In this document: positions 1-13,040 of the stretch, in pieces
How the letters are laid out: each line of letters opens with the position of its first letter
Numbering within the stretch: the stretch's first letter is position 1
Assembly: GCA_003254905.1 (NCBI GenBank)
Contig: QANU01076285.1
Span: forward strand, 76,004-140,003
DNA length: 64,000 nt
Origin: Nissolia schottii
Taxonomy: Eukaryota; Streptophyta; Magnoliopsida; Fabales; Fabaceae
Direction of reading: 5' to 3'
Notes under the pieces: generated by a model
Seen by the model: the letters and a program-made list of their open reading frames with translations, nothing else
The model's database searches: none
What the model was told of the DNA's origin: nothing
Position numbers and translations under genes: made by a program

Positions 1-1318
1 AATTAGAATTTGTAATTTTCGATTCCAGCACATCAGAATGAATCGATTCATATGTATTAGTGAATCAATTCAATTCAATTCAATTTCAATTTGAATATTT
101 TAACCCTGCACAGTTATGAGTCAATTCAAGACCTTCAGTAAATTGGTTCATCGAAAAGAGAAATTTTGAAACATTTTAAATTCTATCCATATGAATCGGT
201 TCATACTTATGGGCGAATCAATTCATCCAATTGCCAAAAAAGGTTTCACAAACATTTTAAAATAATGATTTGTTGTATCCAACCTTTATCAAAGGACTTT
301 TCAAAAACTTTTTTAAAATATTATTTTAAGAAAAACTATGCAATGCAAATATTCATAGGTTCATTTTAATGTACTTTTCTTCCAAAAAAAACTTTTAATA
401 AATATTACTAGTGACCTCTTACCGTTAAGAAGATAAAATAAAAATAATATTGAAAGCATCGTCTTGATCTATAGAGCTTTTTTTGTGTTATCATTTCCCT
501 TTGTTGTTATCATCAAAACATAGAGTCGGGTTTGAGTCAATGACTTTTAATATACTGCCTAAATGGGATTTTTTGTCATGTTTATAAGTGTTTTTTGTTA
601 GGTTATGTGTAAAAAGATCATTTAAAGAGAAACACTGGTTTTATAATGTAACGTGAAAGATCTTACTATTAAATTAATAAAATAAGATGAATTTCACATT
701 TTATTTTATTAATTTAATGATGAAATATCTTAATCTACTCTAAAAATCTCACTTTAGAGAATGGTCGTACATATTAAGATATAAAGTAAATAATAAAAAA
801 ACACATTTTAAAACATCCCTGTCATCGTGGTGCGAAACTTTTATCTAGAGATGTACATGGGTACAATCGGACTAGGCAGGTGACCCATCATTTTTCTTTT
901 ATAAATTTATTTTTTTATTTAACTTATTTTTTAATTATAATAATATGTTTTTTAATTAAAATATATATTATCTTTTAAAGCATAAAAGTGTCTTAGGTCA
1001 AAAAAATCTAATAACAATTTTTTTATTTTTTAATATATATAAAATAATAATAATAATTACATAATAAAGTAAATAAGCAAGTCAAGGAATTAAGTCAAAT
1101 TTCATAAGTTAGATCTGGATCAAATAAATGCAACCCACTAACCCAAACTAATTTAACCCAACCTGTTGTACACCCTTCCTTTTAACTTTTCAGGCCTGGG
1201 TCTAAAAAATTGTCAAATTTTTACTGTAACAGGCCTTTAAAAAAAAACAAAGAAGATATTTTAATTTTGAATATCCCCAACAGAAAAATCGCAGCCTAAA
1301 CCAAAATCCTCTCCCGCC
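1..1318. other. AT-rich upstream region, no gene
   Basis: There is no supportable gene here. The first 240 bases hold several scattered copies of a palindromic GAATCRATTCAT-type motif (for example near 38, 63, 190 and 216), which looks like decayed repeat DNA. A strong foldback lies at 668-720, where arms rich in ATTAAATTAATAAAATAA pair across a short loop. The last 60 bases are likely the 5' leader of the helicase gene that starts at 1319. Confidence 0.5.
668..720. repeat. AT-rich foldback, possible small MITE remnant
   Basis: The stretch ATTAAATTAATAAAATAA is followed about 15 bases later by its reverse complement, giving a stem of about 20 bp. No clear target-site duplication was found, so it may be a MITE core or simply an AT-rich palindrome. 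Confidence 0.4.
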
Positions 1319-4300
1319 ATGGCCGTCGTGGCCGCCACCACGAACACTCAACTTATCCTCTCACTCCCGCCAACTTGCCACTCTTCTCTCACACGCGCCG
1401 CCGGAAGAACCACTTCCCTCACGACCACCACTACTCCTCTCCCATTCTCTCTTCTATTTTGCCGTCGTTCTCTTCACTCTTCCCTCAGATTCCAAATCTC
1501 CTTCAAGTCCCCAACCTCAACATTCCGCGCCGTTGAGGAAGACGAAGAAGACGACGTAGATTACGGAGAAGAAGACGAAGATGAAGACGAAGACGTTGCG
1601 GCCGACGAATACGACGACGACGTTTCGGGCGAGGTATACGACGGTGCCGTTTCGGACGATGGCGAAGCGTTCGATGCGTCTCGGCGCGACGACGGAGCGT
1701 TTAAGTGGCAGAGAGTGGAGAAGCTCTGCAAAGAGGTCAGGGAGTTCGGCGCCGAGATCATCGATGTCGACGAGCTCGCCTCTGTTTACGATTTCCGAAT
1801 CGACAAATTTCAGGTTCGTTTCCATTTTTTGTTCGGTGAATTTTGGAAATTTACCGTTTGATTCTCAAAGTGAATTTGTGCCGTTTGGTTGTTCTTCGCT
1901 TCAGCGGCTGGCGGTACAAGCTTTTCTGAGAGGCTCGTCGGTGGTTGTGTCAGCTCCGACGAGCAGCGGGAAAACTCTGATTGCGGAGGCTGCGGCAGTG
2001 GCCACGGTGGCCAGGGGACGCCGAATATTCTACACGACGCCGCTCAAGGCCTTGTCCAATCAGAAGTTTCGCGAATTCCGGTATGCAGAAATTGAGAATG
2101 AAGCTATGCAGGTCTTAGGATGTGAATTGGATTTGTTCTTTAGCTGTTGCATTTCCGTGCGATTGAGTTGTCATTACTATCATTGGAAGTTAAGGTTGCT
2201 TTGTTTGTGCGTATTGTTGTTTAATAAGAAAAGTAGTTTTTATTTTATTTTATTGAAAATACATGTTTGTATAAACTTAAATAAAGCATAATCAGAAAGT
2301 AGTTTTTGCTTTTTTGAGAAGTTGAAGCTACCTATGTTTTGTTTTTGGCTTCTACTTTTGTTCTTAATACCTTTTTAAAATCTTATTCGACTCATCTAAA
2401 TTTCTATTGCTGGTTTGATGTGGATTTTCAGGGAGACTTTTGGCGACAGCAATGTTGGCCTTCTTACAGGCGATTCTGCTGTCAATAAGGATGCTCAGGT
2501 TTTGATTATGACCACGGAGATATTACGCAACATGTTGTATCAGAGGTAAGTAAGAATAATATGCAGAACTAGGATCCCAGTAGATTGAACAAGTGATTTT
2601 GTGTTAGCAAAGTAGCATTTCAATACTTTCCTCTTTCATTTTGTGCTGTGAAAATGTGAGGTGTGGCTTTATATTGAGTACGGCCTTCTCTTACTAATTA
2701 ATAGCTCCTTTGGATAAGTTTCTTAAAGAAGATTATTTTATATTATTGTTTTAAAAAATGTAAAATTTGGTTTAGGTAAAAGAACTCATCCAAACAAGGT
2801 CTGAGGGCAGTGGGTTAGAAGTCGAGCCTAGTTTAAATGTGGAGTTGCATATTATGCTAAGCACATAACATTGTTAAAGAAATAATTGTGGTGTATGTTG
2901 TCCTAAGCTGGGAGGACTTTAGCTGCCAGTTTCAGGCAATATGCATTTGATATTGTTTTCATAATTTGATTATAACTACATCATGACTATTGTTCTCACC
3001 CGTAATCCAATTATTTTCAAATTTATTATTAAATTCTATTTCCTCTATCTCATTGTGGCTACCTTTTCTACAAGTTATGGCATCTATAAAGTTTCTGTTC
3101 TCAATCATTATGTTGTTATTCAAGCTGATTGTTTATGAATCCTTGTTAACTGTGTCATTTCATGCAGTGTTGGGAATATTTCTTCTGGAAGTGGACTTCT
3201 CCATGTTGATGTGATTGTTTTGGATGAAGTTCATTACCTTAGTGATATATCTCGTGGTACAGTTTGGGAAGAGATTGTAAGTGGTNTCTTACCCAATATT
3301 TCGCTTGCTCAGCTTCTCTTACTTTACACTCACTTATGTGATCAATTTCTACAGGTTATTTATTGCCCTAAAGAAGTTCAACTTATTTGTCTGTCAGCAA
3401 CTGTTGCAAATCCTGATGAGTTGGCTGGTTGGATTGGTCAGGTATTCAGATTGTGCTATTGATGTCTATTACTCTTGCAGACTGCATTGGGCTGGCTTTC
3501 CCTATCTGTAAAATAAATCAACCTTACATTCATAGATTCTACTTCCCACCTCAAAAAATGGAAAAAAAGAAGAAGAAAAGGAATTCACTAATAATGAAAA
3601 GTGAAAAGAAGTGCAATTATGAAGAGTTAGGAATCTTTCTAAAGAGAAGCAAATAGACAAAGGAACTCCTTTAAAAACCCTATGAGCTGAAACTCAACAC
3701 GAGGCTAAAAATAAGACTATTCCCCCACACAGGTAAAGGAACTGTTATCTCTAGATGGTCATTGTATTCAACAAAAGGCTAACTTTCAAGTGAGGATTAA
3801 AAACTTTCTTAAATATGTTAAGGTTCACATAAAATTTATGTCACCTTGGAAGGCCTTTTTCCCCAGATCTAGGACATTAAAGGTTTTTTGCAAGTCTAAC
3901 TTGAAATATCTAAAATTAAGTGACGTTATGCATTTGAAATTCACCTAAAAATCCTGTTTTTGAGGAATTTTGTAGAGTTGATCATCTTGATCTACTAATG
4001 GACCGTTGGGGATTTAAAACATTGTTTGGTTGCTTCATCTTGCTGGTATTCAATCCATTGTTAAGTATGGGGTCCTGAGTTCTCCAATTTATATGATGCT
4101 TGTCATTCAATTTTTATTTATCCAAAAATTTTGCATACTATTTTGGCAGAAAAGAACTAAACGAAAAAGTTGCACCAGTTTCTGTAAAATTACCTCCCTT
4201 GATAATGAACTGCTCTCGCTCTGGTTTCATGTTCTGTGATGTAAGTAGAATGAATAATTGGTTCCATATCATTACATTTTCACTGAATTGACAGATGGAA

Positions 4301-5534
4301 TGGTGCTTTCTTTTATTTTATTTGGTAACCTCTACAAGAGTGATCTTATGTAGTGGGGATAATATTTTTCTTTCTAAATTATTCTTTTGTCCAAAAAATA
4401 AATAAATAATGTTTTTGGCTTTCAGATTCATGGTACAACAGAGTTGGTAACATCATCAAAACGCCCAGTTCCATTGACTTGGCATTTCTCTATGAAAAAT
4501 TCATTATTACCACTTCTTGATGAGAAGGGAACACGCATGAACAGGTATGGTCTAGGATCCTTATTTTGTTTTGTTAATTGTTTCTCACATGTTCTGTGTC
4601 AGTAACAACTTTTTTTTATTGGAGAAGTGCTATCCTATTTGTTTTCACTTCTCTCTTTTGTCAATGTCATGTAAATCATAGTTATCAATAGCGCGCTATA
4701 GCGGTGCTATTGCGGCATAGCGGCGCAGTGCGGAGGGTCACCGCATCAAGGAGGTGTGACGTGTCGCGTTTCACGATCACGGGCATTGCGGATGCTATTG
4801 TGGGCGCTATTGCGGGCTACAGGCTGCGATTTCATTTTGAGGTGAAATGGCGCATTTTGTCCCCCCCCCCCCTTTTTTTTTCCGTTTGGCACTCAAAATA
4901 AGGGGTTTTGAGGGATTACCCCTTGTTCTCTCAAAATAAACCTAATATTTTGGCATTTGACTCCAAAACTCCTTATTCTCTGTCTCGTCTCCGTCTTCTC
5001 TCTGTTCTCTGTCTCTGTCACACTCACTCACAACCTTCCAGAGAACCACGACCTACTTTGGCAATGGCGGCGGCGCACCCTGCTTCCAGCAGCGACACTC
5101 CCTGCTTCCATAACCACAAAGGTCTTTCTTCTTCTTCTTCTTCTTCTTCTTCACCATTTGTTTGTTTCATTCTTGGCTTCTTCCTCTGTTTTCCATTTTT
5201 TTATTCCTCACATCTTTCTTTGTTCTTTTCTTCTTTTTTGAAACCCTAAACCTCCATTTTTTTATTCAGTTCCTGGTGGTATGTATGTGCTGTGTTTTTT
5301 CAGCACTATATTTGTTTATTTTTTTCCCTTCTATCTCTATTTTTTCCCCTTCTATTTCTGTTTTCCCTTTTTATTTATTGAATTAGGATGCTATATTATC
5401 CATTTAGTGACTTTTTTTTTATGCATTACAATGTTAGATTGATTGTTCAAGCAAGTTTCTTTTGGTATATGAATTATGATATTGACTTTGAATTATTAAT
5501 AAACATTTATATGTATGGTATATAAATTGCACAT

Positions 5535-5574
<40 letters not shown>

Positions 5575-8500
5575 TCAAATAGTGGTCATCCCGCTCCTGC
5601 CATCCCGCCATAGCATTATTTTGGGTCAGCCACCCCGCGCCGCTATCCGTGATCGATAACTATGATGTAAATTGGACATTGCTAATAGTCACACTTGTTT
5701 GCAGGTGATGCTGGTGATATCTTGCATTTACATTTACTTTTTCTTTTCCCTATTTTCTTCTGTTATCTGATGATGAGTTGTGGTGTTTGTCGGTTATTAC
5801 TAAGAAAATAACATTAGCATCATAGAAAATTAGGATTTTGTTATTGAGCAGTATAAAGTTTGAAAGCATCCTTTATCCTTATTTGGTGGATTTTTTCTTT
5901 TGAACAATCCCTTTATCCAGTTGTGTGGTAAAACTAGTTATTCAATACTAAAATAGTGGGTGTTGACTGTATGATATGTGAAAGGTGGTTGCCCAAAATC
6001 AATGTCTTTTCTTTGTAAGATTTTCCTGGACCATGGATTGTAGTGATACTACTAGTCAACAGATGGGAATGATAATTACCATTTTTAGTACTTGCAGCAA
6101 TAAAGAATGATAAGAGGGCTTGGGTTATCACTTAGCAGGGATCTAGCTGCTCTGAAATGTATGGTGATGATGTATCATGGTGTTCTTGAATAATAATTGC
6201 TGAGAAAGTTTTGTTTGGATTTTTGTCTATTTTGGTCTTATTTTCATCAATGGTTTGGTTTGCAAAGGGCCTGATACTCCAATTTACTTCAGTGCTGGTG
6301 TTGTTTTAACTGGTGATACATGTGACGAACCAATGTTGTGTTGCTGTGGTGGTGACAGTCATTTGGTCTCAGCAACTTGCTGATAGTTGTAGCATAAATG
6401 TTATTAGAATCGTGTTATGATTGGTCAAGGTGGTGGTGATGGCTGTGGTTGAGGCTGCAGCCGCGGTGTTGGGTGCAAAAATTGATCTGGTGGTGATGAG
6501 ATGATGATGATATTGATTGTGACTGTTGTTTGCTTTATTTCATTAAATAATATGAGAGTAAGGACTAAATACAATGCTAACTTGAAAATATTCTATGGAG
6601 CAATGAATAAGTCAGTTGTAGTGAATATACAAGTATCAACTATTTTTCGAAAAGAAAATGTGTTAGCAGTTAGCACTGTTATTCTGATATAATGCTTATG
6701 ATAACAAACTATAGTAGATTAATTATTATTCAATAGATTTTTAGAGGGATTTCTCTTTCATATATGATGAGGGATTGAAAAGCTTTGCTTTATTGCTGTT
6801 CTTTTTCTTGTATTGACGATATCCTGTCCTGCTATACATGTGTATTCTTCCTTTCTTCATCTTAATAAAATTCTTGTTTTATCCAATAAAATTATTTTTC
6901 AACAGATTCAAATAACTAGGTGCTGAATATTATCACTTATTTTATTACTGAATCAGATAAAAGTGGGAACTTAGTTTCTTCCTTTATTTAAAGCAGGAAG
7001 CTGTCTTTCAATTATTTACAACTTCAAGCTGCAGGAGCTAAACCTTACAAGGATGATTGGTCTACAAAAAGGAATTCCCGGAAACGAGGCACTCACTTAA
7101 GTTACGATAGTGATGGTAGCATGTTTGAACAGCGTTCTCTTTCAAAGAATAACATAAACGCAATTCGTCGTTCACAGGTAAGGCCTCTGAATCAGCTCTC
7201 ATGATTTTTTGTATTGTATGATGATCATTGTAGCCATGTTTTTCCCTATCTTTTCACAGCTGAAAATCTTGATGCTGAAAGGTTGGCTACATTAACATGA
7301 CCAATAATCACATGAATTCTGAATTGGGAGCTTGGCTTGTGATAGACACTTAGGCTAAAAGCACACAATCTTTATGAAGATGCAAAATTTCATGGACTAA
7401 CAGTGAGACATACTCTTTGTAATGGAGTATAATCTTAATGGTTTTTTTGTTCTCCAGGTTCCTCAAGTAATAGATACTCTGTGGCATCTTCAGTCTAGAG
7501 ATATGCTGCCGGCTATTTGGTTTATTTTTAGCAGGAAAGGTTGTGATGCAGCTGTGAAATATATTGAAAATTGCAAACTTTTAGATGACTGTGAGGCAAG
7601 TGAGGTTGAATTAGCCTTGAAGAGGTTCCGTATACAGTATCCTGATGCTGTCAGAGAAAGCGCTGTGGAAGGACTTCTGCAGGGGGTTGCTGCACATCAT
7701 GCTGGATGTCTACCTTTGTGGAAGGCATTCATAGAAGAATTATTTCAAAGAGGGCTTGTCAAGGTTGTTTTTGCTACAGAAACCCTGGCTGCCGGAATCA
7801 ATATGCCAGCAAGAACAGCTGTTATTTCATCTCTCAGCAAAAGAGGTGATAGTGGACGTATCCAATTAAGCTCAAATGAACTGCTTCAGATGGCTGGGCG
7901 AGCTGGGCGTAGGGGCATTGATGAAAGTGGTCATGTGGTGCTCATACAGACACCTAATGAAGGTGCTGAAGAGGGCTGCAAGGTACTGTTTGCTGGACTA
8001 GAGCCCCTGGTGTCACAGTTTACTGCTTCATATGGAATGGTTCTGAATCTTCTTGCTGGTGTGAAAGCTATTCATAGGTCAAATGAGTCAGATGACATGA
8101 GAGCTTGGTCTGGGAGAACTTTGGAAGAAGCTCGGAAGTTAGTTGAGCAGAGTTTTGGGAATTATGTTAGTAGCAACGTTATGCTGGCTGCTAAAGAGGA
8201 AATTAATAAAATTGAAAAAGAAATTGAGTTGCTTATGTCAGAAATCACTGATGAAGCCATAGATAGAAAAAGTAGGAAGGCTTTATCACAGCGGCAATAT
8301 AAGGAGATTGCAGAATTACAAGAAGAATTAAAGGCAGAAAAACGTATTCGGACTGAATTGCGGAAACAGATGGAAGCAAAGAGAATATCTGCCCTTAAAC
8401 CTTTATTGGAAGACCCCAAAAGTGGACATTTACCATTTCTGTGCTTGCAGTATACAGATTCTGAAGGAGTTCAACATTCAATGCCTGCAGTGTTTTTGGG

Positions 8501-9710
8501 GAAGGTTGACTCCCTTAATGCTTCAAAACTCAAGAGCATGATTTCTTCTGTTGATTCGTTTGCATTGAATTTAGGAGATGTGGAGCAAAGCCTTACTGAT
8601 TCTGAATTGAATGCTGGCCTTGAACCATCATATCACGTGGCTCTTGGTTCAGATAACTCTTGGTATCTATTTACTGAGAAGTGGATTAAAACAGTATATG
8701 GGACAGGCTTTCCTAACACTCCGTTGGCCCAAGGGGATTCTCTACCTCGAGAAATTATGAGTACTCTCCTTGATAAGGAGGATATGAAGTGGGATAAGCT
8801 TGCTCACTCTGAAAGTGGTGGTTTATGGTTCATGGAAGGATCTCTAGATACATGGTCTTGGAGTTTGAATGTTCCTGTTTTGAGTAGCTTCTCTGAAAAT
8901 GATGAGCTACTGCTGAAGTCTCGAGCCTACAAAGATGCCGTTGAGCAGTACAAGAATCAAAGAAAGAAAGTTTCACGCTTGAAGAAAAAGATTTCTCGCA
9001 CTGAAGGCTATAAAGAGTATAGTAAAGTCATAGACACCGTCAAGTTTACCGAGGAGAAAATCAAGCGCCTGGGGACTAGATCGAAACGTTTGACTAATCG
9101 GATAGAACAAATTGAACCCTCAGGATGGAAGGAGTTTATGCAGGTGAGCAATGTCATACATGAAACCAGAGCTTTAGATATTAATACACAGGTTTTATTT
9201 CCGCTTGGCGAAACTGCTGCTGCAATCCGAGGAGAGAATGAACTATGGCTTGCTATGGTTCTTCGCAATAAAACTTTACTAGAACTAAAACCTGCAGAAC
9301 TTGCTGCAGTCTGTGCAAGCGTGGTTTCCGAGGGTATCAAACTCCGACCCTCGAACAACAACAATTACATTTATGAGCCAACTGCAACAGTGGTCACTGT
9401 CATAAGGATATTGGACGAGCAAAGAAGTGCCCTGTTGTCCCTTCAGGAGAAACATGGTGTCTCAATATCTTGCGGTTTGGATAGCCAGTTTTGTGGTATG
9501 GTTGAGGCTTGGGCTTCTGGGTTGACTTGGAGAGAAATAATGATGGATTGTGCAATGGATGATGGTGATCTAGCTCGCCTCCTTCGAAGAACCATTGATC
9601 TATTAGCTCAGATTCCGAAATTGCCAGATATTGATCCATTGTTGCAGCGCAATGCAAAGGCTGCATCTGATATCATGGACCGGCCTCCGATTAGTGAACT
9701 TGCTGGATAG
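1319..9710 (+). CDS. ISE2: ISE2-type chloroplast DExH-box RNA helicase
   Basis: Predicted chloroplast RNA helicase of the SKI2/MTR4 class. In Arabidopsis, ISE2 works in plastid RNA processing and affects plasmodesmata. Exons by splice signals and frame: 1319-1813, 1905-2080, 2432-2545, 3168-3276, 3355-3441, 4426-4544, 6997-7177, 7458-9710; joined they give 1177 residues, close to the about 1170 of the Arabidopsis protein. Residues 1-60 look like a Ser/Thr-rich transit peptide, followed by a very acidic stretch (about 70-105). Helicase motifs: SAPTSSGKT (Walker A, 181-189), [15 protein letters not shown] (281-284), SAT (312-314), [15 protein letters not shown] and [10 protein letters not shown] (571-580). 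A coiled region and a DSHCT-like C-terminus ([20 protein letters not shown]) follow. The start ATG sits in a good context (CGCCATGGCC). Intron 6 (2452 bp) carries a hAT-type insertion, and intron 4 contains the only ambiguous base (3286). Confidence 0.95.
4677..5664. mobile_element. Nonautonomous hAT-type DNA transposon in ISE2 intron 6
   Basis: The ends are inverted: the left starts CATAGTTATCAATAGCG, and the right end read in reverse starts CATAGTTATCGATCACGG, both leading into GC-rich tracts built on ATAGCGGCGC. The element is flanked by a perfect 8-bp duplication, ATGTAAAT, at 4669-4676 and 5665-5672; 8 bp is diagnostic of hAT elements. The 988-bp interior has a C10 run (4861-4870), CTT repeats (about 5128-5150), a TA microsatellite (about 5541-5570) and a leader-like CT-rich stretch with a short ATG frame, but no transposase. 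It lies sense-neutral in the intron and both splice sites of the host intron are intact. Confidence 0.85.
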
Positions 9711-10500
9711 CAGTCTCTCTGCCCCTCTTGTATCATTCATTTGTACATAATTGTATGATTAATTGCCTACAATTATTATTCTTATGATATCAATGTTTTT
9801 TTTTTTCCTTTTATAAATGATATCAATGTTGTTAATGCTTGCATTTGTTGTTACTTATTTACCCAAAAGAGATGGATAGCTCTGAAAGTAGATTGCAATC
9901 TTAGGCGAACCTGTAACGTTGAGGGTTCTAATCTTGGAATTGTTTGCTTAAGGAGGGTTTATACTTAACTACTATTATTGGCCTAAATTTAGGTGAGTTA
10001 AGTGGGCTCACAAATATTATTTGGTATAGAAAATGTTGTGTATACTGCTTTTTTTTAACTAGTTGTACACTACATTCAATGCGCATTTTCTTTTTCCTAT
10101 CCCCTACTCTTTCTCACACTCTTCTTTTCTATTTTTTTTTTGTTAATACTCTATTTGGTCCTTGAATTTTATCCTTTTACCTACTTGGTCCGTAGACTTT
10201 TAATACACGTTAGTTTCTAGACTTTGTAAATATTAGATTTGATGGTCCCTTTGTTCATCAGGTCCTTAACAGCTAATGACGTGTTTGTCAATGACATTAT
10301 TTTATCTTTTCTCTCATTGTTAGCCACAAAATGACATTATTTTGATGGTTTAAAAATCAACCTAGCCAAACAAGTTTAGGGACCAATCTGGCAAAAAATG
10401 TCTAGTGATTACTTAATCCCTACACCACCACCACCACCACCACCACCACTCATACCCCTTTCTCATTACCACCACACACCCCACCTCCACCAACTTTGGT
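9711..10500. other. ISE2 3' flank and AT-rich intergenic DNA with (CAC)n
   Basis: The first 150 bases are probably the helicase 3' untranslated region. Further on, 10150-10270 contains the GGTCC-TTGAA / GGTCC-GTAGAC spaced phrase common in decayed plant repeats. A CAC/CCA microsatellite lies at about 10420-10450. I see no gene. Confidence 0.5.
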
Positions 10501-11190
10501 TTGATTCAGTAATGATTTAGGCTATTGGGACTCAAACTACACTACTAATATTTCCCTAATTCCGCTTTCTTTGTTATTTAAGTTATTTTCGAAGGACAAC
10601 CTGGATTCCTAATCTAACACAAGTCTCTCTAAAAAACATGCATACCTCCTATGAATACCTGATTAACCAATCTCTTAAAATTAATCTAGTTTGCCTAGGG
10701 ATTACGTTCTATGAATCCGTTTGTAGCGTGTGAGGCTAAAGGTTGCACCACCATCTATTCTTATCTCTAAGAAATAGCTTATAGCTAAGAGATGATTAAT
10801 TTCCCCATTACCACCTAGGTTTCTTTTCTCAAAGTTCCCCTAAGTTTACTAACATTCATCAATAGTCAGTCAATGAAAAGCATTAAGAACAGAGAAATCA
10901 ATTCACAATCAATAAAAACTAAATAACATCAAAATTAGAATTAGGGGAAAGTATTAGGGTTACATCGTTGTCCCAATTAAAAAAGGAATTAGTTCATAGT
11001 GCAGAAATAGAAATTACAAAATAGAGATGAAGAAAAAGAGTTATACATACAATAGTGAAGAACTTTTGGAATCGAATAACTAACGAGTAATCTTCTTCTT
11101 TAACGATTCCTCAACCCCTAGTGGGCTCTCCCTCTCGATGACGAAAATAGAATGCGTAAAATGTAAAAATGAATCCCTTGACTGCTACCC
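10501..11190. repeat. Decayed repeat, probably fossil LTR-element leader
   Basis: The sequence is noncoding. Its phrases (CTAATCTAACACAAG, CCTAGGGATTACGTTC, GGGTTACATCGTTG) resemble untranslated parts of plant LTR retroelements in reverse orientation. A similar kind of sequence, not obviously the same family, lies at 30000-30660. No element boundaries can be set, so this is a low-confidence fossil call. Confidence 0.3.
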
Positions 11191-11235
11191 CATGGTGCAT
11201 TTAAACCTAAATTAGATTTAATTTCTCAAGCCTAT

Positions 11236-11475
11236 TCCGATCGTGTCTCGCATGAGACACCCTCACAGGGACTCCAATCTTGCTCTCTCGAACATACTTC
11301 TCGTGTGAGACATATATGTGTATCGTGCGAGATGCCCTCACAGGGACTTCATGCTTTGCTCTTTGGAACATTAGTCTCACGCGAGACGCCCTCATAGGGA
11401 CTTCACACTTTGCTCTCTAGAACCTCCGTCCTATGCGAAACATATATGCATCTCGCGCGATATGTGTCTCTGAGC
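11236..11475. repeat. Array of palindromic TCTCGCGCGAGA-type motifs
   Basis: About six imperfect copies of the palindrome TCTCGCGCGAGA (variants GTCTCGCATGAGAC, CTCGTGTGAGAC, ATCGTGCGAGAT, TCTCACGCGAGAC) are separated by two alternating spacers, CCCTCACAGGGACT and ACATATATGTGTAT, which are palindromic themselves. GCTTTGCTCT-type phrases recur as well. The same palindrome appears twice at 60164-60213 inside an LTR-like sequence, so this block may belong to the same fossil family. Confidence 0.6.
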
Positions 11476-11639
11476 TCCAAATTTTCTCTTTTTCTTGAGT
11501 TTTGGCCTTGAAACACTTAACCAAACCATCAAACATACCAGAGATAACACGCCAATTATATTCAACCACTCAAGCAATAAAATCACCAAATCCTAACCTA
11601 TCATAACTAAAACCTAACAGGAAAAGTAAACAAAGAAAA

Positions 11640-11941
11640 CTCTTATTAAAGAGTTATCAGCAGCTTGGCGCAAAATATGCGCACACAACCACCACCATGA
11701 GGACATAGGCGGTTACCACAACTTGGGGTGGATCCCATTACGCCCACTAAGCACACACCGAGGACCACGATTCCTCCCCCTGTGCTCACATTATAAATAA
11801 AGTACCTCCAGCATAGTAGATGTAAGTTCTCCATCCATTACGTCCCTCTACGCAAGACTGTGTTCTGACTTTGCCATTGAGGTCCCTTGTAGGTCCCCTT
11901 ACTAGGCACTCTTTAGAACTACTGGAGCTCAGAACCTCTAA
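11640..11941. repeat. Fossil LTR-like fragment
   Basis: This noncoding block includes CATTATAAATAAAG and, about 100 bases later, GACTTTGCCATTGAGGTCCC followed by GGAGCTCAGAACC. The block at 29470-29780 has the same order of motifs (GCTATAAATG, GATTTTGCCATCAAAGTCCC, CTGGAGCTTGATTCC), so the two are diverged relatives. The phrase resembles the downstream part of LTRs in plant Gypsy-type elements. It is an old relic interrupted on its right by the element at 11942. Confidence 0.45.
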
Positions 11942-13037
11942 GGCCCCGTGTGATTTGCAGAATCTACTAGCATTATTGGGAATATCATTCCAGCAATGCT
12001 ATTCCTAGGAATGATATTTAAACAAGTTCGGTTCGCAGATTAAATTCTTAGGAATCTTGTAGAAGATGCTTGTGAATAAATTGTTCCTACATTTGGTTAA
12101 CACTAACATTCTTGAGAATATTTTTATTTTTCAAAAATACCCCTAACTAATTAAAATAACAAATTGATTATTACGCCCATTAAACTCATATTTAGATATA
12201 ATTTATATGTAACTAAATATTTTCTTAACTACATAAAAAATTATTTATTTTCTCAACTTTCTCAACTTTTCAATAATTAAAAATAAATATATGATTTTCC
12301 TTATTTTTCATGCTACATGTAACTACTCAAATTTCATGCAAAATGTTTGACAATAGCAAAAAAAATTAAAAAAATAGAATAAATAAAAAATAGAGCAAAA
12401 AAATAGAACAAATTATATAAAAAATTATGCTCAAACAAAACAAATAAAAAACATGCCAAAAAAATAGCCATCCAAAACAGAGCAAAAAAATAAAAGCAAA
12501 GTCAAAATAGTGGCTCACGGAATGCGTACCTCTCAGTGTTGGCGGTGGCGGAGGACGCGGTGGACGCTGGAGGATGTGGAGGCTGCAGACGATGGTGGAG
12601 GACGTGGCTGTGGACGGCGTGAACATTGCGAGAGAGGTTGCGGCAGTACACTGGAGGATGCCATAAGGTATGTCACTGACCGCATACTGCTATTGTAGTG
12701 CGGTGGCGGACGAAGGGAGGCAAACAAATGTCAGATCTGAGATGAGAGTGATTAATGGTGACTAAGTTAAGTTTTGGAGGTAAAATTGGATTTTTAATTT
12801 TAATTGAGGGTAAGTTTGTAAATAAACATTTTCAGAAACATTCCTTTCCCATGAGAATGTTAGAATCCCATGTAGAATACGAGATTAGAAATTATAAAAA
12901 ATGAGTGTTTTTAGATTCTTGGAAATGTAACTTTTCCAAGAATGGTTTTTCATTCTGCGAACCAAACGAAAGAATTTATCATTCCCAAGCTCAAATTTCT
13001 GAGAATGCTAACAAAATACCGTGAACCATACAGGGCC
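11942..13037. mobile_element. PIF/Harbinger-like nonautonomous element
   Basis: The left end GGCCCCGTGTGATTTGCAG matches the reverse of the right end (GGCCCTGTATGGTTCACGG). TAA flanks the element on both sides (11939-11941 and 13038-13040), as expected for the 3-bp TAA/TTA duplication of PIF/Harbinger. Internal ATTCCTAGGAAT-type motifs recur near both ends, including GGTTCGCAGA. The middle (about 12510-12720) is abruptly GC-rich with GGTGGCGGAGGACG-type repeats, unlike the AT-rich rest, and could be captured sequence. No transposase is visible. A related but decayed left half occurs at 40080-40330. Confidence 0.75.
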
Positions 13038-13040
13038 TAA

